Source: Collinsella aerofaciens
GTDB lineage: Bacteria > Actinomycetota > Coriobacteriia > Coriobacteriales > Coriobacteriaceae
NCBI RefSeq assembly: GCF_028206995.1
Contig: NZ_JAQLFL010000001.1
Coordinates: 261,372 to 325,371, forward strand
Direction of reading: 5' to 3'
DNA: 64,000 nt
Positions 19,379-27,849 of this stretch are shown here, piece after piece. Under the pieces are notes generated by a model. That model saw only the letters and a list, made by a program, of their open reading frames with translations, ran no database searches and was not told the DNA's origin. Every line of letters starts with the position of its first letter. Position 1 is the stretch's first letter. A program made the translations under genes and the position numbers.

Positions 19379-20524
19379 CTAGAGCACCTCCGTGTAGCTG
19401 CCAAAGTAGGTGAAGCTCTCGCACACGTCGTCGATGGAATCGAGCAGGTCGTCGAGGGCCTTGCTGCCAAAGGGGCAGTCCAGATCAAAGTAGAACATAA
19501 ACTCAAAGTCGCGGCCGGGGATGGGGCGGCTCTCGAGCTTGATGAGGTTGATGCTGAGCGCGTAGAAGCGCTCGAGCACGCGATAGAGGGCACCCGGCTC
19601 ATTGGCCGTGGTGATCATGAGCGAGGTGCGGTTGGCACCGGGATAGACGCGCGGCTCGCGGCTGATGACGACAAAGCGCGTGTAGTTGTTGTCAGAGTCC
19701 TGGATATTGGGTTCCAGCACCTCCAGGCCATAGAGTGCCGCGCAGCTACGCGATGCGATGGCGGCAACATCGGTGCGCTCGGAGCTGGCGACCATCTCGG
19801 CCGACATGGCGGTGTTGGGGTACTTGGTGGCGTGCAGACCGTGCGCCTCGATAAAGCTAGCGCACTGCGCGATGGCCTGACCGTGGCTGTAGACCTCGCG
19901 TATGTCCGCGAGCTTGGTGCCGGGCTTGACGAGCAAGTTGTGGTCGATCTTGAGGCGCAGCGAGCGCACGATATGGAAGTCGAACTGGGCGAGCAGGTCG
20001 TAGACGGCGTTGACCGAGCCGGCGGTTGAGTTTTCGATGGGCAGCACGCCAAACTCGCAGAAGCCGTCGCGTACGGCGCGCATGACGCCTTCGAAGGTCT
20101 CGAAAAACGCGATGTCGGGCACGTCGAAGAGTTTGCACGCGGCGATTTGGCTGTAGGCACCTTCGACGCCCTGGCAGGCGACGGTTGCCGTCTGGGGGAA
20201 GGGTGTGTCAAAGGCTGCGGCCATGGCATGGGCCTTTTGCGACACCGTGATGCCCTTGAGCTCGTTGATGTAGCGCTGCTGCTCGGCCTTGCTCATGCTC
20301 ATGAGGAGACGGAACAGGGTGATGGTCTGCGCCTTGTAGCGCTCGGGCGCGCGGCTGGCGAGGTTGTTGAGCTTGGAGCGCTCACGGGCGGGGTCGAAGA
20401 CGGCCTTGCCCATCTCGATTTTTGACTTGGCTACCTCGGTGGCAATGTCCATTCGCTCGACAAAGCTGTTGAGGAGCGTGGTGTCGATGCCATCGATGGC
20501 CTGGCGGATGTCAGCAAGGTCCAT
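19379..20524 (-). CDS. pheA: Chorismate mutase / prephenate dehydratase (P-protein)
   Basis: Leads chorismate through prephenate to phenylpyruvate for phenylalanine synthesis. The 381 residues contain an AroQ-type helical chorismate mutase (~1-90: LADIRQAIDGIDTTLLNSF, ARERSKLNNL), prephenate dehydratase (~105-285: CQGVEGAYSQIAACKLF, PIENSTAGSVNAVYDLL) and an ACT domain (~295-381) with LIKLESRPIPGRDFEFMFYFD, the usual site for phenylalanine feedback. ATG 20524 is the family start; the longer frame upstream overlaps aroC and is not coding. It sits between aroC and aroE-aroK in the operon. Confidence 0.96.
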   Translation of the reverse strand: MDLADIRQAIDGIDTTLLNSFVERMDIATEVAKSKIEMGKAVFDPARERSKLNNLASRAPERYKAQTITLFRLLMSMSKAEQQRYINELKGITVSQKAHAMAAAFDTPFPQTATVACQGVEGAYSQIAACKLFDVPDIAFFETFEGVMRAVRDGFCEFGVLPIENSTAGSVNAVYDLLAQFDFHIVRSLRLKIDHNLLVKPGTKLADIREVYSHGQAIAQCASFIEAHGLHATKYPNTAMSAEMVASSERTDVAAIASRSCAALYGLEVLEPNIQDSDNNYTRFVVISREPRVYPGANRTSLMITTANEPGALYRVLERFYALSINLIKLESRPIPGRDFEFMFYFDLDCPFGSKALDDLLDSIDDVCESFTYFGSYTEVL

Positions 20525-20577
20525 GGAGGCCCCTTTCACGTAACGGCTGAGTTGGCAGGCAACCCAGGTGAGTCGGG

Positions 20578-21675
20578 TTAGAGCTGGGCGGCGTCCTCGA
20601 GGAGAGCGTCCCAGATGGCGAGGGCGGCGGCTGCTTCGGCTACGGGGACGGCTCGGGGGACGATGCAGGGATCGTGGCGGCCGTGGATCGAGAGCTCGGC
20701 ATTTTCCATGGCGTCCATGTCTACGGTCTGCTGCTCGCGGCCAATCGAGGGCGTTGGCTTTACGGCCATGCGCCACATGACGGGCGCGCCGGTCGAAATA
20801 CCGCCCAGGATGCCGCCGGCGTTGTTGGACTCAACCTCGATCTCGCCGGTCTCGGCGTCGATGCGATACGGATCGTTGTTCTCGCTGCCGCGCATGGCGG
20901 CCACGGCAAAGCCCATGCCAAACTCCACGCCCTTTACGGCGGGAATGCCAAACGCGATTTGCGCGATGCGGTTCTCGATGCCGTCGAACATGGGGTCGCC
21001 GATGCCCGCGGGAAGCCCGTAAATGCCGCACTCCACGATGCCGCCGATGCTGTCGAGCTCGTCGCGCGCGGCAAGAATCTCCTCGCGCATGCGGCCGGCT
21101 GCGGCGGCGTCAATGCACGGCAGATCGTTCGTAAGGATTGCCTTGCGGTCGGCCTCGCGATAGACCATATCGTCCATCGGCAGGTCGGAGATGCCGCCGA
21201 TCTGCGCGACGTGCGCCATGACCTGAATGCCGCGGGCCTCAAGTGCCTGCAGCGCAATGCCGCCGGCGATGCATAAGGGGGCCGTTAGGCGGCCGGAAAA
21301 ATGCCCGCCACCAGCGACATCGTGCATGTTGTGATACTTCACGCGCGCAGGGAAGTCCGCATGTCCGGGACGGGGCTTGCGGCGCAGCTCGGTGTAATCA
21401 TTGGAGCGCGTGTTGGTGTTCTCGATAATCGCGGCGATGGGCGCGCCGGTGGTATGTCCATCGATCACACCGGCGATGATATGCGCTGCGTCGGCCTCGC
21501 GGCGTTTGGTTGCGGTCTCGTCGCGGCCGGGGGCGCGACGGTCGAGGAAGGCCTGCAGCTTCTCCTGGTCCACGGCGATGCCCGCCGGGATGCCATCGAG
21601 CGAGCAGCCGATAGCGGGGGAGTGCGATTGGCCGAAGATGCTTAAGTGCAAGACGTTGCCAAAGGTCGAGGACAT
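20578..21675 (-). CDS. aroC: Chorismate synthase
   Basis: Converts EPSP to chorismate using reduced FMN. The 365-residue protein has GQSHSPAIGCSLDGIPAG, DEIRKRRPGR-equivalent FLDRRAPGRDETATKRREAD, HFSGRLTAPLCIAGGIA and GGILGGISTGAPV, as in the family. Its stop lies 53 bases before the pheA start, and its ATG is one base after the aroA stop. Confidence 0.97.
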   Translation of the reverse strand: MSSTFGNVLHLSIFGQSHSPAIGCSLDGIPAGIAVDQEKLQAFLDRRAPGRDETATKRREADAAHIIAGVIDGHTTGAPIAAIIENTNTRSNDYTELRRKPRPGHADFPARVKYHNMHDVAGGGHFSGRLTAPLCIAGGIALQALEARGIQVMAHVAQIGGISDLPMDDMVYREADRKAILTNDLPCIDAAAAGRMREEILAARDELDSIGGIVECGIYGLPAGIGDPMFDGIENRIAQIAFGIPAVKGVEFGMGFAVAAMRGSENNDPYRIDAETGEIEVESNNAGGILGGISTGAPVMWRMAVKPTPSIGREQQTVDMDAMENAELSIHGRHDPCIVPRAVPVAEAAAALAIWDALLEDAAQL

Positions 21676-21676
21676 G

Positions 21677-22996
21677 CTATTCCTCCTCGAGTGTGACCTT
21701 GCCGCCCAGCAGGCGGTAGTGGTCGAAAAAATCGGGATAGGACTTGTTGACGGCCTCGGCGCCGTGGATCACGACCTCGCCGGTGGCACGGCTCGCGGCG
21801 ATGGCGGCCATCATGGCGATGCGGTGGTCGTTGTGCGAATCGACCTCGCCGCCGGTAAAGGCATCGACGCCCTTGATGATGAGGTCGTCGCCGGCAATAC
21901 GCACCTGCGCGCCCAGCGCGGTGAGCTCGCGGGTGGTGGTGGCCAGGCGGTCGGATTCCTTGATACGCAGGCGGGCGCAATCGCGGATAAAGGTGCGGCC
22001 CTGTGCCAGCGAGGCCACGGCCGAGATAACGGGCACCAGGTCGGGAATGTCGTGGGCGCTCATCTCAAAGCCGGCGAGCTTGTCGGACTGCACGGTGGCG
22101 GCGTTGGTGGAGCGCACGATGCGGGCGCCAAAGCGCGAAAGCGCGGCAAGCACGTTGCGGTCGCCCTGTGCGGAGCTCAGGGACACGCCCTCGACGGTGA
22201 TGGGGTCGGTGCCGATAGCGCCGGCACACAGCCAAAAGGCAGCGTTGGACCAGTCGCCCTCGACGGCCACGCTGCCGGGCGTGCGGTACGAGCCGCTGCT
22301 CACGCGGAAGTTCGTGACCTCGGGCTGGCCGTCCTTGGCCGGAATGCGCTCGACGTTGACCTCAACGCCAAAGGCCTTCATGGCCTGGATCGTTAGGTTG
22401 ATGTAGGGGCGGCTCTCAATGAGGCCAGTCACCTGCACACAGGAGGGCTGGGCGAGCAACGGGGCTGCCAGCAGCAGGCCGGAGATATACTGCGAGCTTA
22501 CGTTGCCCGGCAGCACAAAGGTGCCCGGGCGCATGCGTCCGCTTGTCTTGAGCGGAAAACCGCCCAGACCCTGTAGGTCGCAGCCGGCGGCAATGATCTC
22601 GTCCGAGAGCGGGGACAGCGGGCGTGCGCCTAGGCGGCCCTGTCCCACAAAGGTTGCCTCTGCCCCCAGCGCGCAGGCGACGGGCAGCATAAAGCGGAGC
22701 GTGGAGCCGCTCTCGCCGCAGTCGAGCGTGCCGCCGGCAAGGGCCTTGAGCAGGCCGAACTCAATGCTCTTCATGGTGGGGTGGACCTGGAAGCCGTCCT
22801 CGACGGTCTCGATGCGGGCGCCGAGCGCCGTGAGGCAGCGGACCGTGGCCTCAATATCGGCGCAGGTGGTGTTGCAGGTCACATGCGTCTCTCCGTTGGC
22901 AAGGGCAGCGCAGATGATGAGACGGTGCGCCATCGACTTGGACGCGATGGCGGGAACGGTGCCCTTAAGCGGGGACGGGGTGATGCGGGCTAGCAT
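21677..22996 (-). CDS. aroA: 3-phosphoshikimate 1-carboxyvinyltransferase (EPSP synthase)
   Basis: Joins shikimate 3-phosphate and PEP. The 439-residue protein shows PAIASKSMAHRLIICAAL (substrate lysine), the PEP site CGESGSTLRFMLP, RPLSPL and the C-terminal DNDHRIAM-type block DSHNDHRIAMMAAIA. Its first 7 bases overlap the end of aroB, showing tight coupling. Length is normal for the family. Confidence 0.97.
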   Translation of the reverse strand: MLARITPSPLKGTVPAIASKSMAHRLIICAALANGETHVTCNTTCADIEATVRCLTALGARIETVEDGFQVHPTMKSIEFGLLKALAGGTLDCGESGSTLRFMLPVACALGAEATFVGQGRLGARPLSPLSDEIIAAGCDLQGLGGFPLKTSGRMRPGTFVLPGNVSSQYISGLLLAAPLLAQPSCVQVTGLIESRPYINLTIQAMKAFGVEVNVERIPAKDGQPEVTNFRVSSGSYRTPGSVAVEGDWSNAAFWLCAGAIGTDPITVEGVSLSSAQGDRNVLAALSRFGARIVRSTNAATVQSDKLAGFEMSAHDIPDLVPVISAVASLAQGRTFIRDCARLRIKESDRLATTTRELTALGAQVRIAGDDLIIKGVDAFTGGEVDSHNDHRIAMMAAIAASRATGEVVIHGAEAVNKSYPDFFDHYRLLGGKVTLEEE

Positions 22997-24096
22997 GCGG
23001 ATGCGTCTCCCTTCTGGCCGAGGCCCTCGGCAATGAGTTCGTGGAAAGTGGAAAGCGGCGTGCGGTCGATGCTGCAGCGGCCAATGCCGTGCGGAATCAC
23101 CAGGTCGATGGTGTCGCCCGCGCGCTTCTTGTCGTGGAGCGCCTCGGCAAAGACGGCATCGGCATTGAGGTCGCAGCGGGTCTTGAGGCCGTGGCGGGCG
23201 CAGAGCTCCTCAATACGGCCGGGCAGTGCAGCATCGCAAACGCCGTGCAGGGCCGCGGCGCGCGTGATGATGCCCATGCCGATCGACACGCAGTTGCCGT
23301 GTCCGAGCTCAAAGTGCTCGCAGGCCTCGACGGCGTGTCCGGCGCTGTGTCCAAAGTTGAGCAGCTTGCGCTGGTTGGTTTCGTGCTCGTCGACGACGAC
23401 CACGGCGCGCTTGATGTCGATGTTGCGGGCGATGATGAGTGCTACGCGGGCCACATCGCGGTTGAGCAGCTCCAGCGTGAGCGGGGTCTTCTCCAGCTTG
23501 GCGAAAAGCTCCGGGTCGGCGATCACGGCGTGCTTGACGACCTCGCCGCAGCCGTCGGCGAACTGCTCGGGCGTGAGGGTGGCCAGGCACCCCACGTCGG
23601 CGATAACCACGCTCGGCTGCCAAAAGGCGCCGGCCAAGTTCTTGCCGGCAGCCAGGTCGATGGCGGTCTTGCCGCCCACCGACGAATCCACCATGGCGAG
23701 CAGGCTCGTCGGGATCTGCACAAACTTGCAGCCGCGCATGTAGGTCGCGGCCACAAAGCCCGCCACATCGCCCACGACGCCGCCCCCGAGTGCCACGATC
23801 ACGTCGGAGCGCGAAAGCTCGTGCTCGGCCACAAACTCCAAAATGGCAACATAGGTTTCGGCGCGCTTATGGGCCTCGCCGGCCTCGAAGGTGCAGATGC
23901 TCACCTCGTAGCCTGATGCCTCCAGGCTCTGCTTAACGGGCATCTGGTAGAGCGGGCCTACGTTGGTGTCCGTCACGATGACGGCCTTGGTGCCGCCGGC
24001 AGTGGCGCGCACGAGCGGTCCCGCCTGCTCCAGCAAAAACGTGCCAACATGCACCTGGTAGGGGCGTGCGGTGTCGATATCGATGGTAATCGCCAT
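22990..24096 (-). CDS. aroB: 3-dehydroquinate synthase
   Basis: Cyclises DAHP to 3-dehydroquinate with NAD and a divalent metal. The 368 residues carry the NAD-binding GGGVVGDVAGFVAATYMRG, VDSSVGGKTAIDLAAGKN, and metal-ligand blocks LNFGHSAGHAVE and HGNCVSIGM. It is the third gene of the operon and overlaps aroA by 7 bases. Confidence 0.97.
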   Translation of the reverse strand: MAITIDIDTARPYQVHVGTFLLEQAGPLVRATAGGTKAVIVTDTNVGPLYQMPVKQSLEASGYEVSICTFEAGEAHKRAETYVAILEFVAEHELSRSDVIVALGGGVVGDVAGFVAATYMRGCKFVQIPTSLLAMVDSSVGGKTAIDLAAGKNLAGAFWQPSVVIADVGCLATLTPEQFADGCGEVVKHAVIADPELFAKLEKTPLTLELLNRDVARVALIIARNIDIKRAVVVVDEHETNQRKLLNFGHSAGHAVEACEHFELGHGNCVSIGMGIITRAAALHGVCDAALPGRIEELCARHGLKTRCDLNADAVFAEALHDKKRAGDTIDLVIPHGIGRCSIDRTPLSTFHELIAEGLGQKGDASAC

Positions 24097-24132
24097 AAGC
24101 TTCGGTCCTTTCGACCTGGCGTGATAGGTGGT

Positions 24133-25047
24133 CTAGTGGGAGGCCTCGTCGTCGAGTGCGCGCTTAATGCGGTCGCCCTCGGCAAGGAGATTCTCCAGAT
24201 AGCGCTGGTCGCGGTTCTTGAGCGCACGGCTGTAGGCGCCAAGCGACTCGATCAGATGGTCGATCTCGAAGGCGAGCGCGTCGGCGTCGTCGATCATGAG
24301 CTCGGACCACATTTGCGGGTTGAGGTGCGCCACGCGGGTGAGATCGCGGTAGCTACCGGCCGAAAAGCCGTGGTGGACCTGGGCGGTGGGGCTTTTGACG
24401 TAGGCGTTGGATACCACGTGCGCAAGCTGGCTCGTGAAGGCGATGACGCGGTCGTGCTCGGCGGCGCTGGTCACGCTGAACTTGCCAAAGCCCAAGGGGC
24501 GCACCATCTCGCGCACCTGGCCCAAAAGCTCCAGCTTGAGCGCATCGTCTACCGCGGGCGGTACGAGCACCAGCGGGGCGCCCTGGAACAGGTCGGCACG
24601 AGAGTTAGCGTAGCCCGAGAACTGGGTGCCCGCCATGGGGTGCGCGCCCACAAAGTAAAAGCCGTGCTCGCGGGCAAGCTCAAAGGCACGTTCGCACACG
24701 ATGCCCTTGACGCCCACCGTGTCGATCACCACGGGGCCCATGATGGCGTCGGTGTCGGTGGCGTCGGCGAGCGCCTTGGCGTGCGTCTCGAGCCACTCGA
24801 TGCATGCCTCGGGGTAGCAAGCCAGGACGATGATGTCGCATTCGCCGAGTGTCTTGTCGTTGAGCTCTCCGGCGACAGTGCCCATGCTGGCGGCCGTCAT
24901 GACATCGTCATCGGGGTCCCAGGCCAGCACGCGGACGCCCGCCTGTGCATAGCCGCGGGCAAAGCTACCGCCGATGAGGCCAAGGCCGACGATGCCGGCG
25001 CACTTGGGGCCGCCCTGGTTAACGCGCGCGTTTCTCACCGTACCCAT
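24133..25047 (-). CDS. tyrA: Prephenate dehydrogenase
   Basis: Oxidatively decarboxylates prephenate to 4-hydroxyphenylpyruvate for tyrosine. The 304-residue chain has the NAD(P) motif GIVGLGLIGGSFARGYA near residue 19, VDTVGVKG-type block VVIDTVGVKGIV, and GAHPMAGTQFSGYANSRADLF with the catalytic histidine. There is no ACT or chorismate mutase domain, so feedback by tyrosine would have to act elsewhere; the mutase activity comes from PheA. It follows the DAHP synthase gene by 3 bases. Confidence 0.94.
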   Translation of the reverse strand: MGTVRNARVNQGGPKCAGIVGLGLIGGSFARGYAQAGVRVLAWDPDDDVMTAASMGTVAGELNDKTLGECDIIVLACYPEACIEWLETHAKALADATDTDAIMGPVVIDTVGVKGIVCERAFELAREHGFYFVGAHPMAGTQFSGYANSRADLFQGAPLVLVPPAVDDALKLELLGQVREMVRPLGFGKFSVTSAAEHDRVIAFTSQLAHVVSNAYVKSPTAQVHHGFSAGSYRDLTRVAHLNPQMWSELMIDDADALAFEIDHLIESLGAYSRALKNRDQRYLENLLAEGDRIKRALDDEASH

Positions 25048-25050
25048 GGG

Positions 25051-26073
25051 CTACTCCATGGTCTCTTGGCAGACAACCTCGCGGATGGCTCGGATGCGGC
25101 GCATGGTGTCGTCGAACTGATCGGGGGTGAGGGCCTGGGCGCCGTCGGACCAGGCGCGGCTCGGCTCGTCGTGGACCTCGATCTCCAGGCCGTTGGCACC
25201 GCAGGCGGTCGCGGCGAGCGCCATGGGCTCGACGTAGCGGGTGTAGCCGGTGGCGTGGCTGGGGTCGGCGACGACGGGCAGGTGCGACAGGTGGTGCAGC
25301 ACCGGCACGGCGTTAAGGTCGAAGGTGTTGCGGGTGCGGGTCTCGAAGGTGCGGATACCGCGCTCGCACAGGATGACGTTGTCGTTGCCCTCGCTCATGA
25401 TGTACTCGGCTGCCATAAGCAGCTCGTCGATCGTGCCGGACATGCCGCGCTTGAGCAGAATCGGGGTTTGGGTCTTGCCGACCTCCTTGAGCAGGGGGAA
25501 GTTCTGGGCGTTGCGGGCGCCGATCTGCATGACGTCAATCTTCTTGTCCAAGAAGACCTGCACGTCGCGTGGATCCATGATCTCGGTGACGATCGGCATG
25601 TCGAGCTCGGCAGACGCCTCGCACAGCAGGTCGAGGCCGGCGGGGCCCATGCCCTGGTAGGCGTAGGGGGAGGTGCGGGGCTTGTAGGCACCGCCGCGCA
25701 GCATCGTGGCGCCGGCGGCCTTCACGCGGCGTGCGATGCGGATGAGGTTCTCGCCCTCGACGGAGCAGGGACCGGCGATGACCTGGAACTGGTCGCCGCC
25801 GATCTTGACGCCGTGACCGCAGTCGATGACGGAGTCCTCGGGGTGGAACTTGCGGTTGGCGCGCTTGAACGGCTCGGAGACGCGCTGCACGCGCTCGACG
25901 ACATCCATGGACTCGAGCAGGAACGGGTCGATCTTGGTCGTATCGCCCACCAGGCCGATAATCGTCTCATTCTCGCCGCGCGAGACATCGGTCTTCAGGC
26001 CCTTTTTCTCAATCCAGCTGACGATATGGCCGACGGCCTCGTCGCTGGCGCTCTGCTTTAAAATTGCAATCAT
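25051..26073 (-). CDS. aroF: DAHP synthase, type I-beta
   Basis: First step of the shikimate pathway: PEP plus erythrose 4-phosphate. The 340-residue protein has an N-terminal ferredoxin-like domain (~1-75), known in other I-beta enzymes to mediate Phe/Tyr feedback, then the barrel with VIAGPCSVEGENL, MLRGGAYKPRTSPYAYQG, LLKRGMSGTIDE and HLPVVADPSHATG. ATG 26073 follows GAGAGG. It is the first gene of the aromatic operon. The symbol aroF is conventional; aroG would do as well. Confidence 0.95.
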   Translation of the reverse strand: MIAILKQSASDEAVGHIVSWIEKKGLKTDVSRGENETIIGLVGDTTKIDPFLLESMDVVERVQRVSEPFKRANRKFHPEDSVIDCGHGVKIGGDQFQVIAGPCSVEGENLIRIARRVKAAGATMLRGGAYKPRTSPYAYQGMGPAGLDLLCEASAELDMPIVTEIMDPRDVQVFLDKKIDVMQIGARNAQNFPLLKEVGKTQTPILLKRGMSGTIDELLMAAEYIMSEGNDNVILCERGIRTFETRTRNTFDLNAVPVLHHLSHLPVVADPSHATGYTRYVEPMALAATACGANGLEIEVHDEPSRAWSDGAQALTPDQFDDTMRRIRAIREVVCQETME

Positions 26074-26083
26074 GGTGTGCCTC

Positions 26084-26170
26084 TCACCTCGATGGATAAC
26101 TTTTGCAAAAACGGCCCGCATCGCGAGCCGTGTATATATGGTGCATGAGAGTTTATACTATCTGACTCGC
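26084..26170 (-). promoter_or_regulatory. Leader of the aromatic operon with attenuator-like hairpin and possible leader peptide
   Basis: On the minus strand a stem CGGCTCGC / GCGGGCCG with loop GAT is followed by TTTTT (about 26130-26106), some 40 bases before the DAHP synthase start, as in a transcription attenuator. A 20-codon frame (26146-26084, MHHIYTARDAG then RFCKSYPSR) crosses the hairpin and ends at the ribosome site; it has two Tyr and one Phe. A weak promoter (TTTAGA-N18-TAGTAT) lies just upstream. The hairpin is seen directly; attenuation and the peptide are inference. Confidence 0.45.
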
Positions 26171-26236
26171 TTTTGCCTTCTAAAGTGGGCCGTTGCGCCG
26201 CGTCTTCCTCGGAATTGCAAAGCTTTTTCTTTTATT

Positions 26237-26266
26237 TTGATAGCCCGTGGTGCACTTGGGTATAAT
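26237..26266 (+). promoter_or_regulatory. Promoter of tRNA-Arg(CCG)
   Basis: TTGATA (26237-26242) and TATAAT (26261-26266) are 18 bases apart, 11 bases before the tRNA: close to sigma-70 consensus. Confidence 0.85.
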
Positions 26267-26277
26267 GCCAAACGTTG

Positions 26278-26354
26278 GCCCTATTAGCTCAGGGGATTAG
26301 AGCGTCTGCCTCCGGAGCAGAAGGCCGTTGGTTCGAATCCAACATGGGGCACCA
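26278..26354 (+). tRNA. tRNA-Arg (anticodon CCG), prophage integration site
   Basis: The acceptor GCCCTAT / ATGGGGC, anticodon loop CTCCGGA and T-loop GGTTCGAATCC are intact, with encoded CCA at 26352-26354. The prophage joins at its 3' end; the gene remains whole. Its natural terminator now appears to lie past the prophage at 61,878. Confidence 0.97.
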
Positions 26355-27749
26355 TTCCAATTTTGCTCGAACCCGCTGGATGTCCAATCTGGCGGGTTCG
26401 CCCTTTTTGTCGTAGTTCAGCGTGACCAGTATCTCGTCCTCCGAGACGACAGCCTGCCACACGAACGCCTTCAGCAGCGTCGCGTCGTCGAGCGCCGTCC
26501 CGCACTGCAGGAAGTCGGCGAAGCGCTCCGGGTCTATCCGCTCGTCCGTGATGGCCTCGAGGTCGTACCTAGCGCGCGCCTGCTGCTCCTCGAGCTCGGC
26601 TATGCGCTCGTTCACGCCCGGTGCTATCACGCCCTGCTCGATGGCGTTGAGGATGTTCCTCAGGCCCCTCTCCGCAGCCCTGAGCGAGTCCTCGGCCTGC
26701 CTGCGGCGAGCCCGCACCTCGACCGTGTCCGCGCGCTCCGCCACCATGTCGGCTATCTGCAGCGCCTCGCCGCGGTCGCCGAGCAGCCCGCGCAGCGCCG
26801 AGGCTATGGAGCCCTCGAGCTCCTCGCGCCTGATGTTGCGGACGCACGACCCCGGGCAGCTGTAGTACTCGTACTTCACGTTGTTGCGGCCCCTGCCGCT
26901 CACGCCCTGCAGGTTCCTGCCGCATTCCGAGCACAGCGCCGTCCCCGCGAGGGCGAAGTCGCCCCAGTTCTCGCTCGAGCGCTGCTTGCGGCACTTGATT
27001 CCCTGGACCTCCATGAACGTCACCTCGTCCACTATCGCCGGCATCCCGCCCTCGCGGACGATGCCTCCCCACTCGTACCTTCCCGTGTACCTGCGGTCGC
27101 GCAGCATCTGCTGCACCATCGCCTGGCCGCACGGGTTGCCCTTGCGCGTCCTGAGGCCGCGCCGCGCGAACTCGCGCGCTATCGCGTTCATGGACATGCG
27201 CTCAAGCCTCAGCGCGAAGGCCTCGCGCACCCACGCCGCCTGCGCCTCGTCGACCTCGTACTCGTCGTCCTCGTTCCTGCGGTAGCCGAAGATGCGCACG
27301 CCGTTGGTCTTGCACTTGAGGGCGTTGCCCTCCATGCCGCGCTTGGTCCTGATGGCGGTCTTCCTCGACTCGCAGGCGGCGAGCCCCTCGAGCAGCTTCT
27401 CGTAGATGATGCCCTCCGGGCTGTCGGGTATCTGCTCGAGCGCCGAGACCAGCTTGACGCCGTGCGTGGCGAGCTCTCGCTTGTATATCGGCGCGTCGTA
27501 CTCGCCGCGGCTGAAGCGGTCCATCATGTAGACGAGGACGATCTCGCTCTCGCCGGCGTTGGCTATCATCCGCTGGAACTCGGGGCGGTCGTCGGTGCGC
27601 CCCGACACGGCGCGGTCGCAGTACTCCGCCGCGACCTCGTAGCCCTCGCGCGCGCACCACTCGCGGCAGACGCGCAGCTGGTCCTCGATCGAGGCCTCGC
27701 GCTGCCTGTTGCACGAGAATCTCGCGTATATCACTGCCCTCTTTGGCAT
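26289..27749 (-). CDS. int: Large serine recombinase (prophage integrase)
   Basis: The 486-residue protein has a resolvase domain (RAVIYARFSCNRQREASIEDQ, catalytic Ser12; YMMDRFSRGEYD), a recombinase domain (~155-260), a zinc ribbon (CSECGRNLQG ... YYSCPGSC) and a coiled coil (~340-400). It catalyses site-specific integration with short att sites. The frame runs across attL: the last residues after WCP, namely MLDSNQRPSAPEADALIP, are the antisense of tRNA-Arg(CCG). In the excised circle the frame would continue into the sequence now left of attR and end with VCLDSRTEIC...RIPRAA at 61787 (about 492 residues). A tRNA target is unusual for this class. Confidence 0.95.
   Translation of the reverse strand: MPKRAVIYARFSCNRQREASIEDQLRVCREWCAREGYEVAAEYCDRAVSGRTDDRPEFQRMIANAGESEIVLVYMMDRFSRGEYDAPIYKRELATHGVKLVSALEQIPDSPEGIIYEKLLEGLAACESRKTAIRTKRGMEGNALKCKTNGVRIFGYRRNEDDEYEVDEAQAAWVREAFALRLERMSMNAIAREFARRGLRTRKGNPCGQAMVQQMLRDRRYTGRYEWGGIVREGGMPAIVDEVTFMEVQGIKCRKQRSSENWGDFALAGTALCSECGRNLQGVSGRGRNNVKYEYYSCPGSCVRNIRREELEGSIASALRGLLGDRGEALQIADMVAERADTVEVRARRRQAEDSLRAAERGLRNILNAIEQGVIAPGVNERIAELEEQQARARYDLEAITDERIDPERFADFLQCGTALDDATLLKAFVWQAVVSEDEILVTLNYDKKGEPARLDIQRVRAKLEWCPMLDSNQRPSAPEADALIP
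26346..26355. repeat. attL core
   Basis: The 10 bases GGGGCACCAT at the tRNA 3' end are repeated at 61862-61871, the other prophage boundary. Confidence 0.8.
26361..26409. terminator. Hairpin just inside the prophage left end
   Basis: A perfect 9-bp stem CGAACCCGC / GCGGGTTCG is followed by CCCTTTTT on the plus strand, so it can end tRNA-Arg(CCG) transcription in the lysogen. It lies within the 3' coding end of the integrase. Confidence 0.75.
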
Positions 27750-27804
27750 AATGTGTATGTCACCCTTCCTTCAAGTTGAGTTTGCATGGGTGCACTGGTT
27801 GGAT

Positions 27805-27849
27805 GCCCCGTCGGCTAAAGCGGTACCAGCGCTGCCGACGGGGCTCTTT
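27805..27849 (+). terminator. Strong hairpin between integrase and cargo gene
   Basis: Stem GCCCCGTCGGC / GCCGACGGGGC, followed by TCTTTT on the plus strand. Genes on both sides are leftward, so it may block rightward antisense transcription or act as a processing site. Confidence 0.6.

Noticed and set aside
24049..26061. A 670-codon open frame on the plus strand
   Set aside because: Antisense to aroB, tyrA and DAHP synthase, which are certain genes; the product is low-complexity.
26328..27779. A 483-codon plus-strand frame across the integrase
   Set aside because: Antisense shadow of the serine recombinase, rich in Arg, Ala and Leu, with no domain.
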